A stretch of 64,000 bases of DNA from Pseudoxanthomonas sacheonensis (GTDB lineage: Bacteria; Pseudomonadota; Gammaproteobacteria; Xanthomonadales; Xanthomonadaceae), in contig NZ_PDWS01000004.1 in NCBI RefSeq assembly GCF_010093305.1, positions 62,001 to 126,000 on the forward strand, given 5' to 3'. A program made the translations under genes and the position numbers. Below the pieces are notes generated by a model. It saw nothing but the letters and a program-made list of their open reading frames with translations. It ran no database searches and was not told the DNA's origin. Below, piece after piece: positions 10,979-20,910 of this stretch (position 1 is its first letter; the number at the start of each line of letters is the position of its first letter).

Positions 10979-12235
10979 CTAACCCGTAGCGGACTCGATG
11001 GCCGGCGGCGCCGCGACCGCCGGCCGTGGCCGCGCCAGGATCCGGTCGCGCAGCCGTAACCCGGGGCGTTCGACCAGGTAATACAGCAGCGCTGCCGCCA
11101 GCAGCGAAGCGATGCCGTACACCGCGAAAGCCGCATAGCCCCTGCCTTCCAACGCATCGCCGGCATGCGCGTGCACCAGGCCGAAGATCGGCTTGTGCAC
11201 CAGATACAGACTGAAGGACACCGCCGCCAGCCAGCCCGCGCCGGGCAGCGCGCGGCGACCGATCCAACTGTCCGCCTGCGCTCCGGCGAACACCAGCAGT
11301 GCCAACCCCAGCGACAGCACCGGCCAGCCGATGCTGTTGCCTAGCAAGCCGGTGCGCTCGCGGAACAGCCAGAACGCCAGCGCCATCGTCGCCAACCCGG
11401 CCAACGAGATCAGGTTGGCGTACGCGGCAGCGCGCGCCCAACCGCCGGGGCGATAGTTCTTCCACACCGCAAGAACCACACCGGCGAGCAGCCCGTCGAG
11501 CCTGTTCCAGGTCGGGTAGTAGATGTTCTCGACAAACCAGGGGCGCGCGGGCTGCAGTGCGTCGAAATGCAGCCAGACCGCGGCGCGCAGGGCGATCCCA
11601 CCGAGCACGATCGCCGCGCACAGCGCGACGAAGCCGGCAACCGAGGCGCGCTTCGCCAGCAGCCATGCCAACAGCGGGAACGCAAGATAGAAATGCTCCT
11701 CCACGCACAGCGACCATGCGTGGGAGAACGTGGCGTTGTCGGCATAGTCGATCGACAGGTTGACGAAGAAGCCGGCGAACTTCCACCACGGCTCCATGCC
11801 CGGCGCTTCGCGGAACCCGGGCCACAGCAGATACACCGCCAGCACCGCCCAGAACGCAGGCAGGATCCGGAACGCGCGGCGCAGATAGAACTGGCGGAAC
11901 GAGAACCGGCCGCCGGCCGCCAGCGGCTTCAGCACCTGCGAACCGATCAGGAATCCGCTGAGCACGAAGAACAGATCCACGCCCATCCAGCCGTAGCGCT
12001 GCGCCCAGGCCCAGTCCTCGCCCAGTCCGCCGACCAGGTAGGAATGGAACAGCATCGTCCAAACGACGGCGAGCGCGCGCAGCAGATCCAGCCCGGGCAG
12101 ATGCGCAGCGGATGCCGGTGTGGGAAGAAAAGGAGCGCCGTCATCGTTCGTCGTGGTGCTGTTCACTGCTGGCTGGCCTGTGGCGTCGTCGGGTGGCTCG
12201 GCACTGTAATCGAGACGGACGCGCATTGCAGGCAT
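10979..12235 (-). CDS. Membrane acyltransferase, acyltransferase-3 (OafA/YrhL) family
   Basis: The product has 418 residues with about ten hydrophobic segments. The family signature is present: PGLDLLRALAVVWTMLFHSY near the N-terminus (catalytic His), GVDLFFVLSGFLIG, then RRAFRILPAFWAVL and WSLCVEEHFYLAFP. Proteins of this family O-acylate sugars or exported glycans in the inner membrane. It converges on the second GH43 gene with 13 bp between the stops. Its location suggests it acts on a glycan, but the sequence gives no specific substrate. The first 45 residues are charged and probably cytoplasmic. Confidence 0.85.
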   Translation of the reverse strand: MPAMRVRLDYSAEPPDDATGQPAVNSTTTNDDGAPFLPTPASAAHLPGLDLLRALAVVWTMLFHSYLVGGLGEDWAWAQRYGWMGVDLFFVLSGFLIGSQVLKPLAAGGRFSFRQFYLRRAFRILPAFWAVLAVYLLWPGFREAPGMEPWWKFAGFFVNLSIDYADNATFSHAWSLCVEEHFYLAFPLLAWLLAKRASVAGFVALCAAIVLGGIALRAAVWLHFDALQPARPWFVENIYYPTWNRLDGLLAGVVLAVWKNYRPGGWARAAAYANLISLAGLATMALAFWLFRERTGLLGNSIGWPVLSLGLALLVFAGAQADSWIGRRALPGAGWLAAVSFSLYLVHKPIFGLVHAHAGDALEGRGYAAFAVYGIASLLAAALLYYLVERPGLRLRDRILARPRPAVAAPPAIESATG

Positions 12236-12530
12236 CGTATGCCGGTCCGTGCCCGGATTGTGCCGAACCGTCCATGCGCCGAACGGATCCGTGATTTCCG
12301 CGCGGCGGCCGGTTGACGGTGGATGGCGGCCACTAGGGTTGCGGAAGAATCGCCTGGTTGTCCAAGTTCTTGGAACGGCCTGCCGTGATCGTCATGGCTG
12401 TACCTGGGAAGGCGACGACGTCGCCACGGTCACGCGCGTACTCGGCGGCGGCAACGCCGGTGCCGTATTCGAAGTATTCACCGGCTTGCGGCTGGTGTTT
12501 TCTGTTCATCAATGAATTCCCGAAGACCGC
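12236..12530. other. Intergenic stretch with one weak 58-codon frame
   Basis: No recognisable gene is present. A minus-strand frame (ATG at 12509, stop at 12333-12335) could encode 58 residues with host-like codon use, including GEYFEYGTGVAAAEYA and a C-terminal ILPQP. It has no clear ribosome site and no family resemblance, so it may be a relic of a longer gene. The acyltransferase promoter should lie near 12,240-12,300. Confidence 0.4.
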
Positions 12531-14888
12531 TCAGTCGCGCTCGTCTGGAATGACGGACAGTTCCGCTGCACTGGTCCAGCCGTTGCGCCAGACCACGTCC
12601 AGTGCAGTGAAACGGAAGTAGCGCGCCTTCACCGGTGCAAAGCGCACTTCCTGCAGGTCGGGATTGTTGCGCACATTGGCGAAGGCGCCACGCTCAACCG
12701 CAGTGGCCCAGTTCACGCCGTCCGCGCTGGTTTCGAAGCGGAAGTTCTCGACCGTACCGTTCAGCACCCCGTCCTGGCGCGGCAGGTATGCGAAGCCGGC
12801 GATGCTATGCATCCGACCCATGTCGATCGTGATGGCGTGCGGCAGTTTCAGCGCCGCATCCCGGTAGGTATGCCAGTAAGTGCTCGGATCGCCGTCGATG
12901 GCCAGCGCAGCGCCGTTAGGGCCTTGCATGTTTTCCTCGCTGCCCACGCTCACGACCTTCCAGCCGACGGGCGACAGCCCGACGAAGTTGCGAGCGCCCG
13001 CCACGCCGAGCCGTCCGTCGGACTGTACCCGCGCGGCCTTGACGATGCCGCTCATCGGCAGAGCCACAGGGGTGCTGTAGACGGGCGAGGCGGGATCGGG
13101 CATGGTTCCGTCGGTGGTGTAGACGATCTTGCCACCCGCCGGATGACTGATGCGCACCGTACCGTCGGTACCACGGTCGGCGATCGTCGGCGGCAACAGA
13201 TCGACCGATTGCTTGTACAGACCGAACTCAGCCAGCGTGGGTTCCAGGCGCGCGCCAGTGATGCGCACGCGCAAGCGGTCGGTGGTCGCCGGCGAGAGCA
13301 GCCTGATAAGCCGGCGATGGCCCACCGTGGTGAGCTCGTCGGACGCGATCTGTTCGGTTGCCACCCAGGCCGAGCCGTTCCACGCCTCGATCACGAAGGA
13401 TTCGATGCGCTGGCCGCGATGATCCACCGCTTCCTGCAGCGACACCACGTCGAAGCTTGCCGGCCGTGGCAACTCGAGTGTGACCGTGCCGCCGCTCTGG
13501 CCCTGCGATGCCTCCCACCAGGTATCGAGCTTGCCGTCGTTCACGGCAGTGGCGCGCCGCCCGGGTGCCGCGGAGTCCGCGGTCACGCGGGCGCCAGCCG
13601 CCAGGTTCTCGGTAAAAGTCTTGTTGACGATCTCCGCCATCTGCTCGAGCGCGGCGATCTGGTCGTCGGGAACCAGTCCGCGTTTGTCGGGCGAGAGGTT
13701 GAGGAGCAGGTTGCCGTTACGGCCGATGGAAGAATAGAAGATGTCCACCAGTTGTGTGACCGGACGCGGCTGCTTGCTGCGGGCCCAGAACCACTGGCCA
13801 TTGGCAAGGAGGGTGACGTTGGTTTCGGCGGGGTACCACCAAAGGTGCGTGCCGGGTTTAAGCAGGTCGCGGCCGCCCAGGTCGTTGCCCTGCATGTCCG
13901 ACCAGTGGAAGCGTTCGGGCGAAGTCGGCAGCGGGATAACGCTCCACTCGGTGGTACGGCCATAACCGCTTTCAGAACCGACCCAGCGCACGTCCGGCCC
14001 CTTTCCCATGATGACGGCGTGTGGTTGCAGCTGGCGGATCAGGTCGTACCAGGCCGCGTAGTCGTAGGTCTCGGGAACGCTGGGGTCGGGGTTGGCGCCG
14101 TCGAACCAGACCTCGTGGACCGGGCCGTATTCGGTCAGCAGTTCGTAGAGCTGGTTGAGAAAGTAGCGGTTGTAGTCGTTCACCTCGTAGGTGTAGGACT
14201 TGAGGCCGGAAGACAGCCTGCGGCCCTTGGACGGATCGCTGCTGAAGCTGGCCGGGTCGGTGGGAATGGTCGATTTCAGCTTCGGGCTGCCGTTGCCGTA
14301 GTAGCCGGCCGGGTTCTTGGGATTGGTCCTGAGCTGGTACAAGTCGGCGGGCGACAGGTAGATGGCCAGCTTGACCCCTGCGCCCCTGGCCGCATCGGCG
14401 ACCTCGCGCACCAAATCGCCCTTGCCGCCGCGCCACGGGCTGGAGGCGGACGAGTGCGCGGTGTACCGGCTTGGCCACATCGAGAAACCGTCATGGTGCT
14501 TGGCCACCAGCACGATCATCTTGCCGTCGAGCTTCTGCACGGCGCGCAGCCATTGCCTTGCGTCCAGATCGGTGGGGTTGAAGATCGAGGCTTCCTCGCG
14601 CCCGCTGCCCCATTCCACTTCGTTGAAGGTATTCACGCCGAAGTGCACGAAGAAGGTGCGCTCCAACCGCATCCAGGCCGACTGGTTCGGCCGCGGCAGC
14701 ACCTTCGCCGCCTTCTCGGCGATGACAGCCTCGGAATCGCCCTCGGCGATGACGTGCTCGGTGGCGTACGGGATCGGCGCCGTCGTCGCAGCGACGGCCG
14801 TGGCAGCAGCAAGCGCAACGCCGAAGACCAGCGCGGCGGATGTGATTCGGCTCATACGTGCGATGCATCGCGTCATAAGGGGCATCAT
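12531..14888 (-). CDS. Exported GH29 alpha-L-fucosidase with C-terminal F5/8-type discoidin domains
   Basis: The product has up to 785 residues. In-frame starts occur at 14888, 14876 and 14855. The last (MSRITSAALVFGVALAA) gives the cleanest signal peptide, and none has a strong ribosome site. The GH29 catalytic barrel (about 70-430) shows FVHFGVNTFNEVEWG, VAKHHDGFSMWPS and the nucleophile Asp in EVWFDGANPDPS. Behind it are a discoidin-like module (about 440-565), a short linker with a chitobiase-like segment, and a second discoidin module ending in the Trp-rich DVVWRNGWTSAAEL. It likely releases fucose from xyloglucan side chains, and is the last gene of the leftward glycosidase run. Confidence 0.85.
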   Translation of the reverse strand: MMPLMTRCIARMSRITSAALVFGVALAAATAVAATTAPIPYATEHVIAEGDSEAVIAEKAAKVLPRPNQSAWMRLERTFFVHFGVNTFNEVEWGSGREEASIFNPTDLDARQWLRAVQKLDGKMIVLVAKHHDGFSMWPSRYTAHSSASSPWRGGKGDLVREVADAARGAGVKLAIYLSPADLYQLRTNPKNPAGYYGNGSPKLKSTIPTDPASFSSDPSKGRRLSSGLKSYTYEVNDYNRYFLNQLYELLTEYGPVHEVWFDGANPDPSVPETYDYAAWYDLIRQLQPHAVIMGKGPDVRWVGSESGYGRTTEWSVIPLPTSPERFHWSDMQGNDLGGRDLLKPGTHLWWYPAETNVTLLANGQWFWARSKQPRPVTQLVDIFYSSIGRNGNLLLNLSPDKRGLVPDDQIAALEQMAEIVNKTFTENLAAGARVTADSAAPGRRATAVNDGKLDTWWEASQGQSGGTVTLELPRPASFDVVSLQEAVDHRGQRIESFVIEAWNGSAWVATEQIASDELTTVGHRRLIRLLSPATTDRLRVRITGARLEPTLAEFGLYKQSVDLLPPTIADRGTDGTVRISHPAGGKIVYTTDGTMPDPASPVYSTPVALPMSGIVKAARVQSDGRLGVAGARNFVGLSPVGWKVVSVGSEENMQGPNGAALAIDGDPSTYWHTYRDAALKLPHAITIDMGRMHSIAGFAYLPRQDGVLNGTVENFRFETSADGVNWATAVERGAFANVRNNPDLQEVRFAPVKARYFRFTALDVVWRNGWTSAAELSVIPDERD

Positions 14889-14940
14889 GTCATTAAACGA
14901 GCAAGTGCAAGCCTCTCAAACGCTGCCGCGAGCGCAAACA

Positions 14941-16545
14941 TCAGCGCCCCTCCGGCTCTAAGGTCAACGTCACAAGCACGACATCGTTGCTGCGCATCGG
15001 AACTTCGAGCGTGTGCTCTCCGGCAGGTCCGATCTCGATCCTGCGGTCGGTTTCCGGCAGGTCGCGCGTCAATTCGCGAAGTTTGCCGAGCTGGCTGGCG
15101 CTCAGAGAAGCGGGAGCCCCCATCTCGATATAGGCCGAGTACGCGTCGTTGGCACGAAAGCCGGTGCGTTTGACCTGAAGTCGGTACGCGCCCTCCGTCA
15201 GATGTTTGAACGTAAGCCGTGCCGCCGATACCGGCGAAGCGGGAACGAGCTTGGTGTAGAACGGCCGATTGCTGACGTTCTGCCGAGGCTGCTCCCAACT
15301 CCAGAGCAATGCCGAAGCGTTGGAACCCTCCGTCGCCAGCAGGGACTCGGCATCGGAAGATGGAATCTCCTTGCCGCGGAGTGCGTGCAGATATTTGTAG
15401 GCGAAGAACGCCGGCTTGCGGATGCCTTCGCGATTGAGCAGCCCGAAGCCGCCGTGAAACGGAGTGGGCGGCGGGCCCGGCTCCTCGAACAGATCGGTGT
15501 AGGCCCAGTAGCTCATGCCCTGCACCAGCCCCTGCGTCGCCTTGAGTTTGCTGAGGATGTACGGCGCGCTGATATACGAGTCGTGCACGGCATCGCGCGG
15601 CGTGTAGCTCGTGCTCCACTCCGTGAAGTAAAGCGGCAGCGACGGAAACGGCGATGCGCTGATCTGTTCCCTGACCCTGCGCACGTCGCCAATGATGGCG
15701 TCCTGAGAGGGGGAAAGCTTGGTGTCGGCCTCGCCTTTCTCGTCCAGGAAACCACCGTCGACGCCATAAGCGTGGGTAGTCACGAAATCCACCGGCACGC
15801 CGTTCTTGTGCGCATGCTCGAGGAATTCCGGAACCCATGCCGCGCCCGCGGTCGAGGGGCCGCCGACTTGCAGCGTGGAATCGATCGCCTTGATTGCTCT
15901 GGCTGTGACGTCGTAGAGCTGGAAGTAGGCTTGTTGATCGGCCCGTTCCCAGAATCCGTCGAGATTCGGTTCGTTCCAGACCTCGAAGTACCAGTGCCGC
16001 ACCTCCGCCACGCCGTAGCGATCGCGCAGGTGGCGAACGAACGCATCGACGAGATCGCGCCACGGCTCCAGCTTCGGGTGGGACGTATTGCCTTTCCAGT
16101 AGAAGATGGTCTGCCTGGACGTGGCCATCGCATCGGGCGTGAATCCGAGCTCGATGAAGGGCCTGATCCCTTTCGACAGCAGATCGTCGTAGAGTTCATC
16201 GATCTTGGTCCAGTCGTACACGGTACGTCCGTCGACGACCCGCACGGTGCCCAGCACATCGTGGAAGATGTCGTGGAATCGAATGTAGCGAAAGCCCAGC
16301 TCATCGACGGCGAGCTTCAGCTGGGCCTGGCTGTCGGAGCGTATCAACGTGCCTGGAAAATCCGAGCCGATAGACAGATCGAAGAACCGGTCCAGCGGCC
16401 GTCCGGCTCGCGCGAGGTCGATCGTGATCTCGCGTGGGGCAGCCTCGGCGGCGCTGGCCGCACCGGGCGCTACGCCGACAACAGCCGCTGCCCAGGCCAT
16501 CAGCGGCAAGCCGACGCGCCGCAGATTCAACAAGAATGCAAACAT
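14941..16545 (-). CDS. Exported GH39 beta-xylosidase
   Basis: The product has 534 residues from MFAFLLNLRRVGLPLMAW, a signal peptide ending at AASAAEA. This start was chosen because GGAG lies 7 bases before it, unlike the ATG 36 bp upstream. The GH39 barrel shows FHDIFHDVLG, the acid/base Glu in WYFEVWNEPNLDGFW and the nucleophile Glu in LYFTEWSTSY. A C-terminal beta-sandwich (about 430-534) completes the usual GH39 length. It should cut beta-1,4-xylosyl units from short xylo-oligosaccharides. It shares its direction with the flanking GH29 genes and GH51. Confidence 0.87.
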   Translation of the reverse strand: MFAFLLNLRRVGLPLMAWAAAVVGVAPGAASAAEAAPREITIDLARAGRPLDRFFDLSIGSDFPGTLIRSDSQAQLKLAVDELGFRYIRFHDIFHDVLGTVRVVDGRTVYDWTKIDELYDDLLSKGIRPFIELGFTPDAMATSRQTIFYWKGNTSHPKLEPWRDLVDAFVRHLRDRYGVAEVRHWYFEVWNEPNLDGFWERADQQAYFQLYDVTARAIKAIDSTLQVGGPSTAGAAWVPEFLEHAHKNGVPVDFVTTHAYGVDGGFLDEKGEADTKLSPSQDAIIGDVRRVREQISASPFPSLPLYFTEWSTSYTPRDAVHDSYISAPYILSKLKATQGLVQGMSYWAYTDLFEEPGPPPTPFHGGFGLLNREGIRKPAFFAYKYLHALRGKEIPSSDAESLLATEGSNASALLWSWEQPRQNVSNRPFYTKLVPASPVSAARLTFKHLTEGAYRLQVKRTGFRANDAYSAYIEMGAPASLSASQLGKLRELTRDLPETDRRIEIGPAGEHTLEVPMRSNDVVLVTLTLEPEGR

Positions 16546-16641
16546 CTCACTTCTCCAGTAAGTCCACGCCAAACGATTCAAGACGAAGCTTGTCTGTCCA
16601 GCGCTCGCCGGAAATGCAAGGCGCGGCCATGGAAGCGGTCT

Positions 16642-18306
16642 TCAGACAAGCCCAGGGCCGCGTACTTTCAACGCAACCGCGATCGCGCCGGTCAAACCCT
16701 CAGGCAAACGCACCTCGAGACCCTTGCGGCTGCGCGTGAAAGGCAGGCTGTCGGTGGCGCCCAGCGCCTCGACACGTTCGATCGTCCCTGGCGCCAACGC
16801 CGAGTCCTCCGCCAGCGCGGCGATGCGCAGCACGCCGTCGGCAGGCCAACCGAGCGCGATGACGTACAGCGCGCCGTGCTTGCTGGTGAAGCGGATGTCC
16901 CGGGCGGTGAAAGGCTGCGATGTTTGCTCGCTGAACATGCCACCCGCCACGCGCGTCGGCCCTTCGCCGAAGGTGCGCCATGGGCGGGTGCCATAGATGG
17001 CCTCGCCGTTGCGCGCTATCCAGGCGGCGATGTCCTCCAGGATCTTGCGTTCGTCGGCATCGATGCTGCCGTCGCCGCGCATCGGAACCGACAGCAGCAG
17101 ATTGCCGTTCTTGGAAACGATGTCGCACAGACGATGAATCACCGTGCTCGCAGGTTTGTACTGGTGGTTGTCGAAGATGGAGCGGGCGTAGTGCCAGTCG
17201 CCCAGGCAGGTGTCGGTCTGCCAGGGCAGCGGCTCGATGCCTTCGCGGAAACCCCGCTCCACGTCCTCCACGACACCGGCACGCCATTCCGCCGGCAGCA
17301 CCTTTGCATTGACGACTGCCTCCAGCTTGCCGCCATTCCAGGCCATGTTGGCGTTGTAGTAGTGCGCGGTCATGTCCAGCCCGGCTTGGCCGAGCGGCAG
17401 GCCGTGGTTGTCGAAATAGACCAGGTCGGGGCGGTAGCTGTCGATCAGGTCACGGCAACGCAGGAACCACTGGCGCGTGAAGGCCGGGTTGTGCAGTGGC
17501 GGCTTCTCGTCCCAGTGGGCCGTTTGGCTCTCCTGCCAGGCTTCGACGCTACGGATGGTCTTGAAACCATCGGGCATGACGATGTTGCGGCCGGTGTAGA
17601 GCTCCTGCGGGTCCAGGCCTTCCCACCACGTACCGCGGCCGTCGGCCTTGGTAAGGTGAAAGGCGTCGTAGCGTTGACCGGCATAGGGCCCTTCGGGGTC
17701 GTAGCCGTAGGCGGGCTGGTACCAGTGCCAGGCGTGTGCGCCATGGTTGCTGACGCCGAAGCGCAGCCCGCGCGCGCGGGCCGCCTTGGCCCAGATACCG
17801 ACGATGTCCTTCCTGGGCCCCACGCGCATGGTGTTCCAGCCGTGATACTTGGAGTTGAACGCGTCCTGGTTGTCGTGATGGTTGGCCAGAGCAACGAAGT
17901 ACTTGGCGCCGGCCTTCACGTAGAGATCCAGCAGCGCGTCGGGGTCCCAGTTCTCGGCTTTCCAGCGGTTCTGTATCTCCATGAACCCGACTTTGGTCGG
18001 GTGGCCGTAGGTCTTGACGTGGTGGTCGTACTGCCAGTTTCCCTGGATATACATGCGGCGCGCGTACCAGTCGCCCATCTCGGGTACGCACTGCGCACTC
18101 CAGTGCGCCCAGATGCCGAACTTGGCGTCGCGGAACCAATCCGGTACCCGATAGTTGTCGACCAGCGACGACCATGCGGGGGTGAACGCTGTGGACGCGG
18201 CACGCGCGTGCGGCAGGCTCAGCGCGCCGGCCGCAGCCCAGGCCGAGGCTTGGAGGAACGAGCGCCTTGTCCAGCCTGCACTCCAGAATCCGTTATCGTC
18301 TCGCAT
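16642..18306 (-). CDS. Tat-exported GH29 alpha-L-fucosidase
   Basis: The product has 554 residues from MRDDNGFWSAGWTRRSFLQA, a twin-arginine signal (TRRSFLQ) with cleavage near ARA|AS. The start was chosen for that signal, since the long upstream extension is Arg-rich noise. The barrel has DAKFGIWAHWSAQCVPE, ALANHHDNQDAFNS and a nucleophile Asp in LVYFDNHGLP, all typical of GH29. It differs from the other GH29 here in lacking discoidin modules and in its export route. It lies in the same leftward gene run (GH51, GH29, GH39, GH29). Confidence 0.85.
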   Translation of the reverse strand: MRDDNGFWSAGWTRRSFLQASAWAAAGALSLPHARAASTAFTPAWSSLVDNYRVPDWFRDAKFGIWAHWSAQCVPEMGDWYARRMYIQGNWQYDHHVKTYGHPTKVGFMEIQNRWKAENWDPDALLDLYVKAGAKYFVALANHHDNQDAFNSKYHGWNTMRVGPRKDIVGIWAKAARARGLRFGVSNHGAHAWHWYQPAYGYDPEGPYAGQRYDAFHLTKADGRGTWWEGLDPQELYTGRNIVMPDGFKTIRSVEAWQESQTAHWDEKPPLHNPAFTRQWFLRCRDLIDSYRPDLVYFDNHGLPLGQAGLDMTAHYYNANMAWNGGKLEAVVNAKVLPAEWRAGVVEDVERGFREGIEPLPWQTDTCLGDWHYARSIFDNHQYKPASTVIHRLCDIVSKNGNLLLSVPMRGDGSIDADERKILEDIAAWIARNGEAIYGTRPWRTFGEGPTRVAGGMFSEQTSQPFTARDIRFTSKHGALYVIALGWPADGVLRIAALAEDSALAPGTIERVEALGATDSLPFTRSRKGLEVRLPEGLTGAIAVALKVRGPGLV

Positions 18307-18364
18307 GAACGTTTCTCTTCCAGGCATTGCCGCTGGGCGATCTCTGCCTGCTGGCCGAAAAAAT

Positions 18365-19915
18365 CTACGGTGCAGGCACCTCAACCACGACGATCGATTT
18401 CGGCGGCAGCTCCAACGTAAGCCCTGACGCGCCGGGTTGTGCGGTGTACGCTGCGGGCACGAGCTTGCGTGGCTGCTCGAAGGTGTTGTGCGCATCCATC
18501 GCGGCAGCGGTCAGGATCTGCCCCTGCACCGGCTTGCTGGTTTTCAGATTCGTGGCTACGCGCGCCGGCCTCGCCGGATCGAGGTTGACCAGTGCCAGGT
18601 GGACCGTGCCGTCGGCGGCGCGCGCTGCGGTGATGTCGACGGCCGGCAGTTCTACGCCGCCTTGCCGCCACTTCGGCGTCTGGATTGCCGTCTTCAGCGG
18701 TGTCGCGCCCATGAACGGCTGGTACAGATCGAATACGTGGTAGGTCGGCGTCAGCAGCATCCGTGAGCCGTCGGTCAGCACCATCGCCTGCAGCACGTTC
18801 ACCATCTGCGCGATGCTGGTCATCTTCACGCGGTCGGTGTGGCGGTGGAACGCGTTGAACGACAGTGCGGCCAGCAGCGCGTCGCGCAGGGTGTTCTGCT
18901 GATACAGAAAGCCGGGGTTGGTGCCGGGCTCCGGGTCGTGCCAGGCGCCCCACTCATCGACGTAAAGCGCGATGCGCTTGTCGGGATCGTGCTTGTCCAT
19001 GATGGCCGAGATGGCTTTGATGCGCTGCTCGATGCTCATCGCGGCATCGAGCGTCTTGGCCCAGCGCTCCGCGTCGAAGCCGGTGGCCTGACCCTTGTTC
19101 TCCCAGCCGCCGGGGATGGTGTACTGGTGCAGCGTCAGCGCGTCCATGTGCTTGCGCGAACGCTCCATCAGAATCTCGATCAGGTGGTCGTTTTGGGTAC
19201 CGTCGCCGGAGGCCACTCGCAGCACCGACCCCGACAGGAAGGTGGCGTACTGGTTGTGCAGGTCGGCCTGGTACTCCGGCCGCATGTTGCCGCCGCAGCC
19301 CCACATTTCATTGCCAAGGCCGAAGTACTTCACCTTCCAGGGCTTGTCCCGGCCGTTGCGCCGGCGCTCGTCGGTGAGCGTCGATTTGCCTTCGGCCGTC
19401 ATGTACTCAAGCCAATGGCTCATGTCGCGCGGCGTCATCGACCCCATGTTGCCGGAGACGAACACGTCGCTTCCAAGCTGTTCCACCAAGTCCATGAACT
19501 CGTGCGTGCCGACGCGGTTGTTCTCCGACACGCCGCCCCACCACCGGTTCAACCGCACCGGGCGCTTGTCCGGATCGCCAATGCCGTCTCGCCAGTAGTA
19601 ATCATCGGCGAAGCAGCCGCCGGGCCAGCGCACCACCGGCACTTTGATACGGCGCAGCGCCCCGACCACATCGTTGCGCCAGCCGCGCGTGTTGGGGATG
19701 TCGGAATCCGGGCCGACCCACAGGCCTCCATAGATGCCGGCGCCCAGATGCTCGGCGAACTGTCCGTACACGGCCGGCTCAATGCGCGGCCCGGCGGCCT
19801 CGGCGGTAACCGTCAGGCGAACGTCGACAGGCTGCTCGGCGAAGGCATTGGCAGCCATCGCGGCGGCACACAGCATCAGGCTCATCTTGCGCAGGCCGCG
19901 CATTGTCCAGGTCAT
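18365..19915 (-). CDS. Exported GH51 alpha-L-arabinofuranosidase
   Basis: The product has about 516 residues from MTWTMRGLRKMSLMLCAAAM, with a signal peptide cut near AFA|EQ. The GH51 pattern is clear: IEPAVYGQFAEHLG, IKVPVVRWPGGCFADDYYW, the acid/base Glu in FGLGNEMWGCGG and the nucleophile Glu in YVDEWGAWHD. The C-terminal part is the usual beta-sandwich with HLALVNLDP. It releases terminal arabinofuranose from arabinan or arabinoxylan, matching the arabinose pathway upstream. It is the first gene of the leftward glycosidase run. A second ATG 12 bases in is an equally possible start. Confidence 0.88.
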   Translation of the reverse strand: MTWTMRGLRKMSLMLCAAAMAANAFAEQPVDVRLTVTAEAAGPRIEPAVYGQFAEHLGAGIYGGLWVGPDSDIPNTRGWRNDVVGALRRIKVPVVRWPGGCFADDYYWRDGIGDPDKRPVRLNRWWGGVSENNRVGTHEFMDLVEQLGSDVFVSGNMGSMTPRDMSHWLEYMTAEGKSTLTDERRRNGRDKPWKVKYFGLGNEMWGCGGNMRPEYQADLHNQYATFLSGSVLRVASGDGTQNDHLIEILMERSRKHMDALTLHQYTIPGGWENKGQATGFDAERWAKTLDAAMSIEQRIKAISAIMDKHDPDKRIALYVDEWGAWHDPEPGTNPGFLYQQNTLRDALLAALSFNAFHRHTDRVKMTSIAQMVNVLQAMVLTDGSRMLLTPTYHVFDLYQPFMGATPLKTAIQTPKWRQGGVELPAVDITAARAADGTVHLALVNLDPARPARVATNLKTSKPVQGQILTAAAMDAHNTFEQPRKLVPAAYTAQPGASGLTLELPPKSIVVVEVPAP

Positions 19916-20311
19916 CACATGTCTGCCCCTGTTTCGGTTGGAAGAATCCCTGCGCTTTCGGGCGCGATGCAAATGCATCAACGCCGGTGTTTCTCGCTGC
20001 GGCTGTTTGCTGCATTGACGATCAGCGATACAGGCGCCAAACGCCAACACAAATCGTTTCATTCGGGCAGCCACCAGAGAGCGGAGTTTCGGGCGTATCG
20101 AATCGGCGGCGCTACCGATCACGAACAGATAGAAGCGGCGATGTCCACATGCCTATACGAAGCTTCGTCGAATCCCACTTGCACGACAAATGAAGTATTG
20201 GGCATGTGCCATTCCGTAAACGAATAGATGCAGCGGGCCGCATATGCGCCCGGACCGTGCGGCGCACGTTAGCGGAGAAGAAGCGAAGAGCGACGCAATG
20301 ACTATGCTGTA
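19916..20311. other. Intergenic region upstream of the glycosidase run
   Basis: No gene is supported in these 396 bp. The region should contain the promoter of the GH51-GH29-GH39-GH29 run. No operator palindrome or strong promoter boxes stand out, and plus-strand frames here lack ribosome sites. Confidence 0.5.
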
Positions 20312-20674
20312 GTGCAGCATTCGATTGCTTGCTGCTTGCTGCTTGCTGCCTGCTCCGAGACAGCCAATGGCGAGGATCTGGCTTACGTCGCCGTGGAACT
20401 GCACGACGCCGACGGCACGCCCATCTATGCCGGTAACGACGACAGGCAGGTACGCGTGCGCGTGAGCGGCGCGGGAACCCTGGCCGGCATCGGCAACGGC
20501 AATCCAATAGACGTTTCCAGCTTCCAGTCCGGCGAACGCAAAACCTTCCACGGACGAGTGGTCGCCGTGATCCGCGCCGGCGTCCAAGCCGGCCCCATCG
20601 CGGTCGACATCGAGGCCGAAGGCCTGCCTTCCCGCCAGGTGCGATTAAACGCGGTCGCATCGCAACCCTTCTGA
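20312..20674 (+). pseudogene. Remnant of a GH2 beta-galactosidase C-terminal domain
   Basis: The frame (120 residues from a GTG) contains DLAYVAVELHDADGTPIY, GAGTLAGIGNGNPIDVSSF and ERKTFHGRVVAVIRAG. These are the conserved end of large GH2 beta-galactosidases or related enzymes that normally exceed 800 residues. Everything upstream of the last 100 or so residues is missing. The first 20 codons arise from heptanucleotide repeats (GCTGCTT, about 20,327-20,352) and happen to read like a lipoprotein signal (CCLLLAAC). It is probably a decayed relic, although expression of a small exported beta-domain protein cannot be excluded. Confidence 0.65.
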
Positions 20675-20810
20675 ACGGATCGATTCCCGGCCGCGTTGCC
20701 GCATGCCCGAAGCGCGAACGTGGCATGCAACGACGTCCGCTTCGGGTCGGCAGCCGATACCGGCGTTATGATATCCGCGCAGTAGAAAGTGACTGCTATC
20801 GGCCAAAAAA

Positions 20811-20910
20811 CCGACATTCGAGATGAGCGGTCTAGACGGGAAAGAGGAGCAGAGCGCGCATGGCGCTCCGCTCCACGATCCAGTTACTTCTTGCCGTGCG
20901 CCGCCTGCTC
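20811..20910. repeat. Repeat copy A, shared with 25663-25762
   Basis: About 100 bp starting CCGACATTCG and continuing through GCGCGCATGGCGCTCCGCTCC match positions 25663-25762 with roughly four bases in five identical by eye. Both copies include the last codons and stop of an alpha/beta-hydrolase-like frame on the minus strand. Confidence 0.75.

Noticed and set aside
12333..12509. 58-codon minus-strand frame as a real gene
   Set aside because: It has no ribosome site and no family match. It is noted only in the intergenic entry.
15013..18420. 1135-codon plus-strand frame across GH39 and GH29
   Set aside because: It is an antisense shadow that spans two clear genes.
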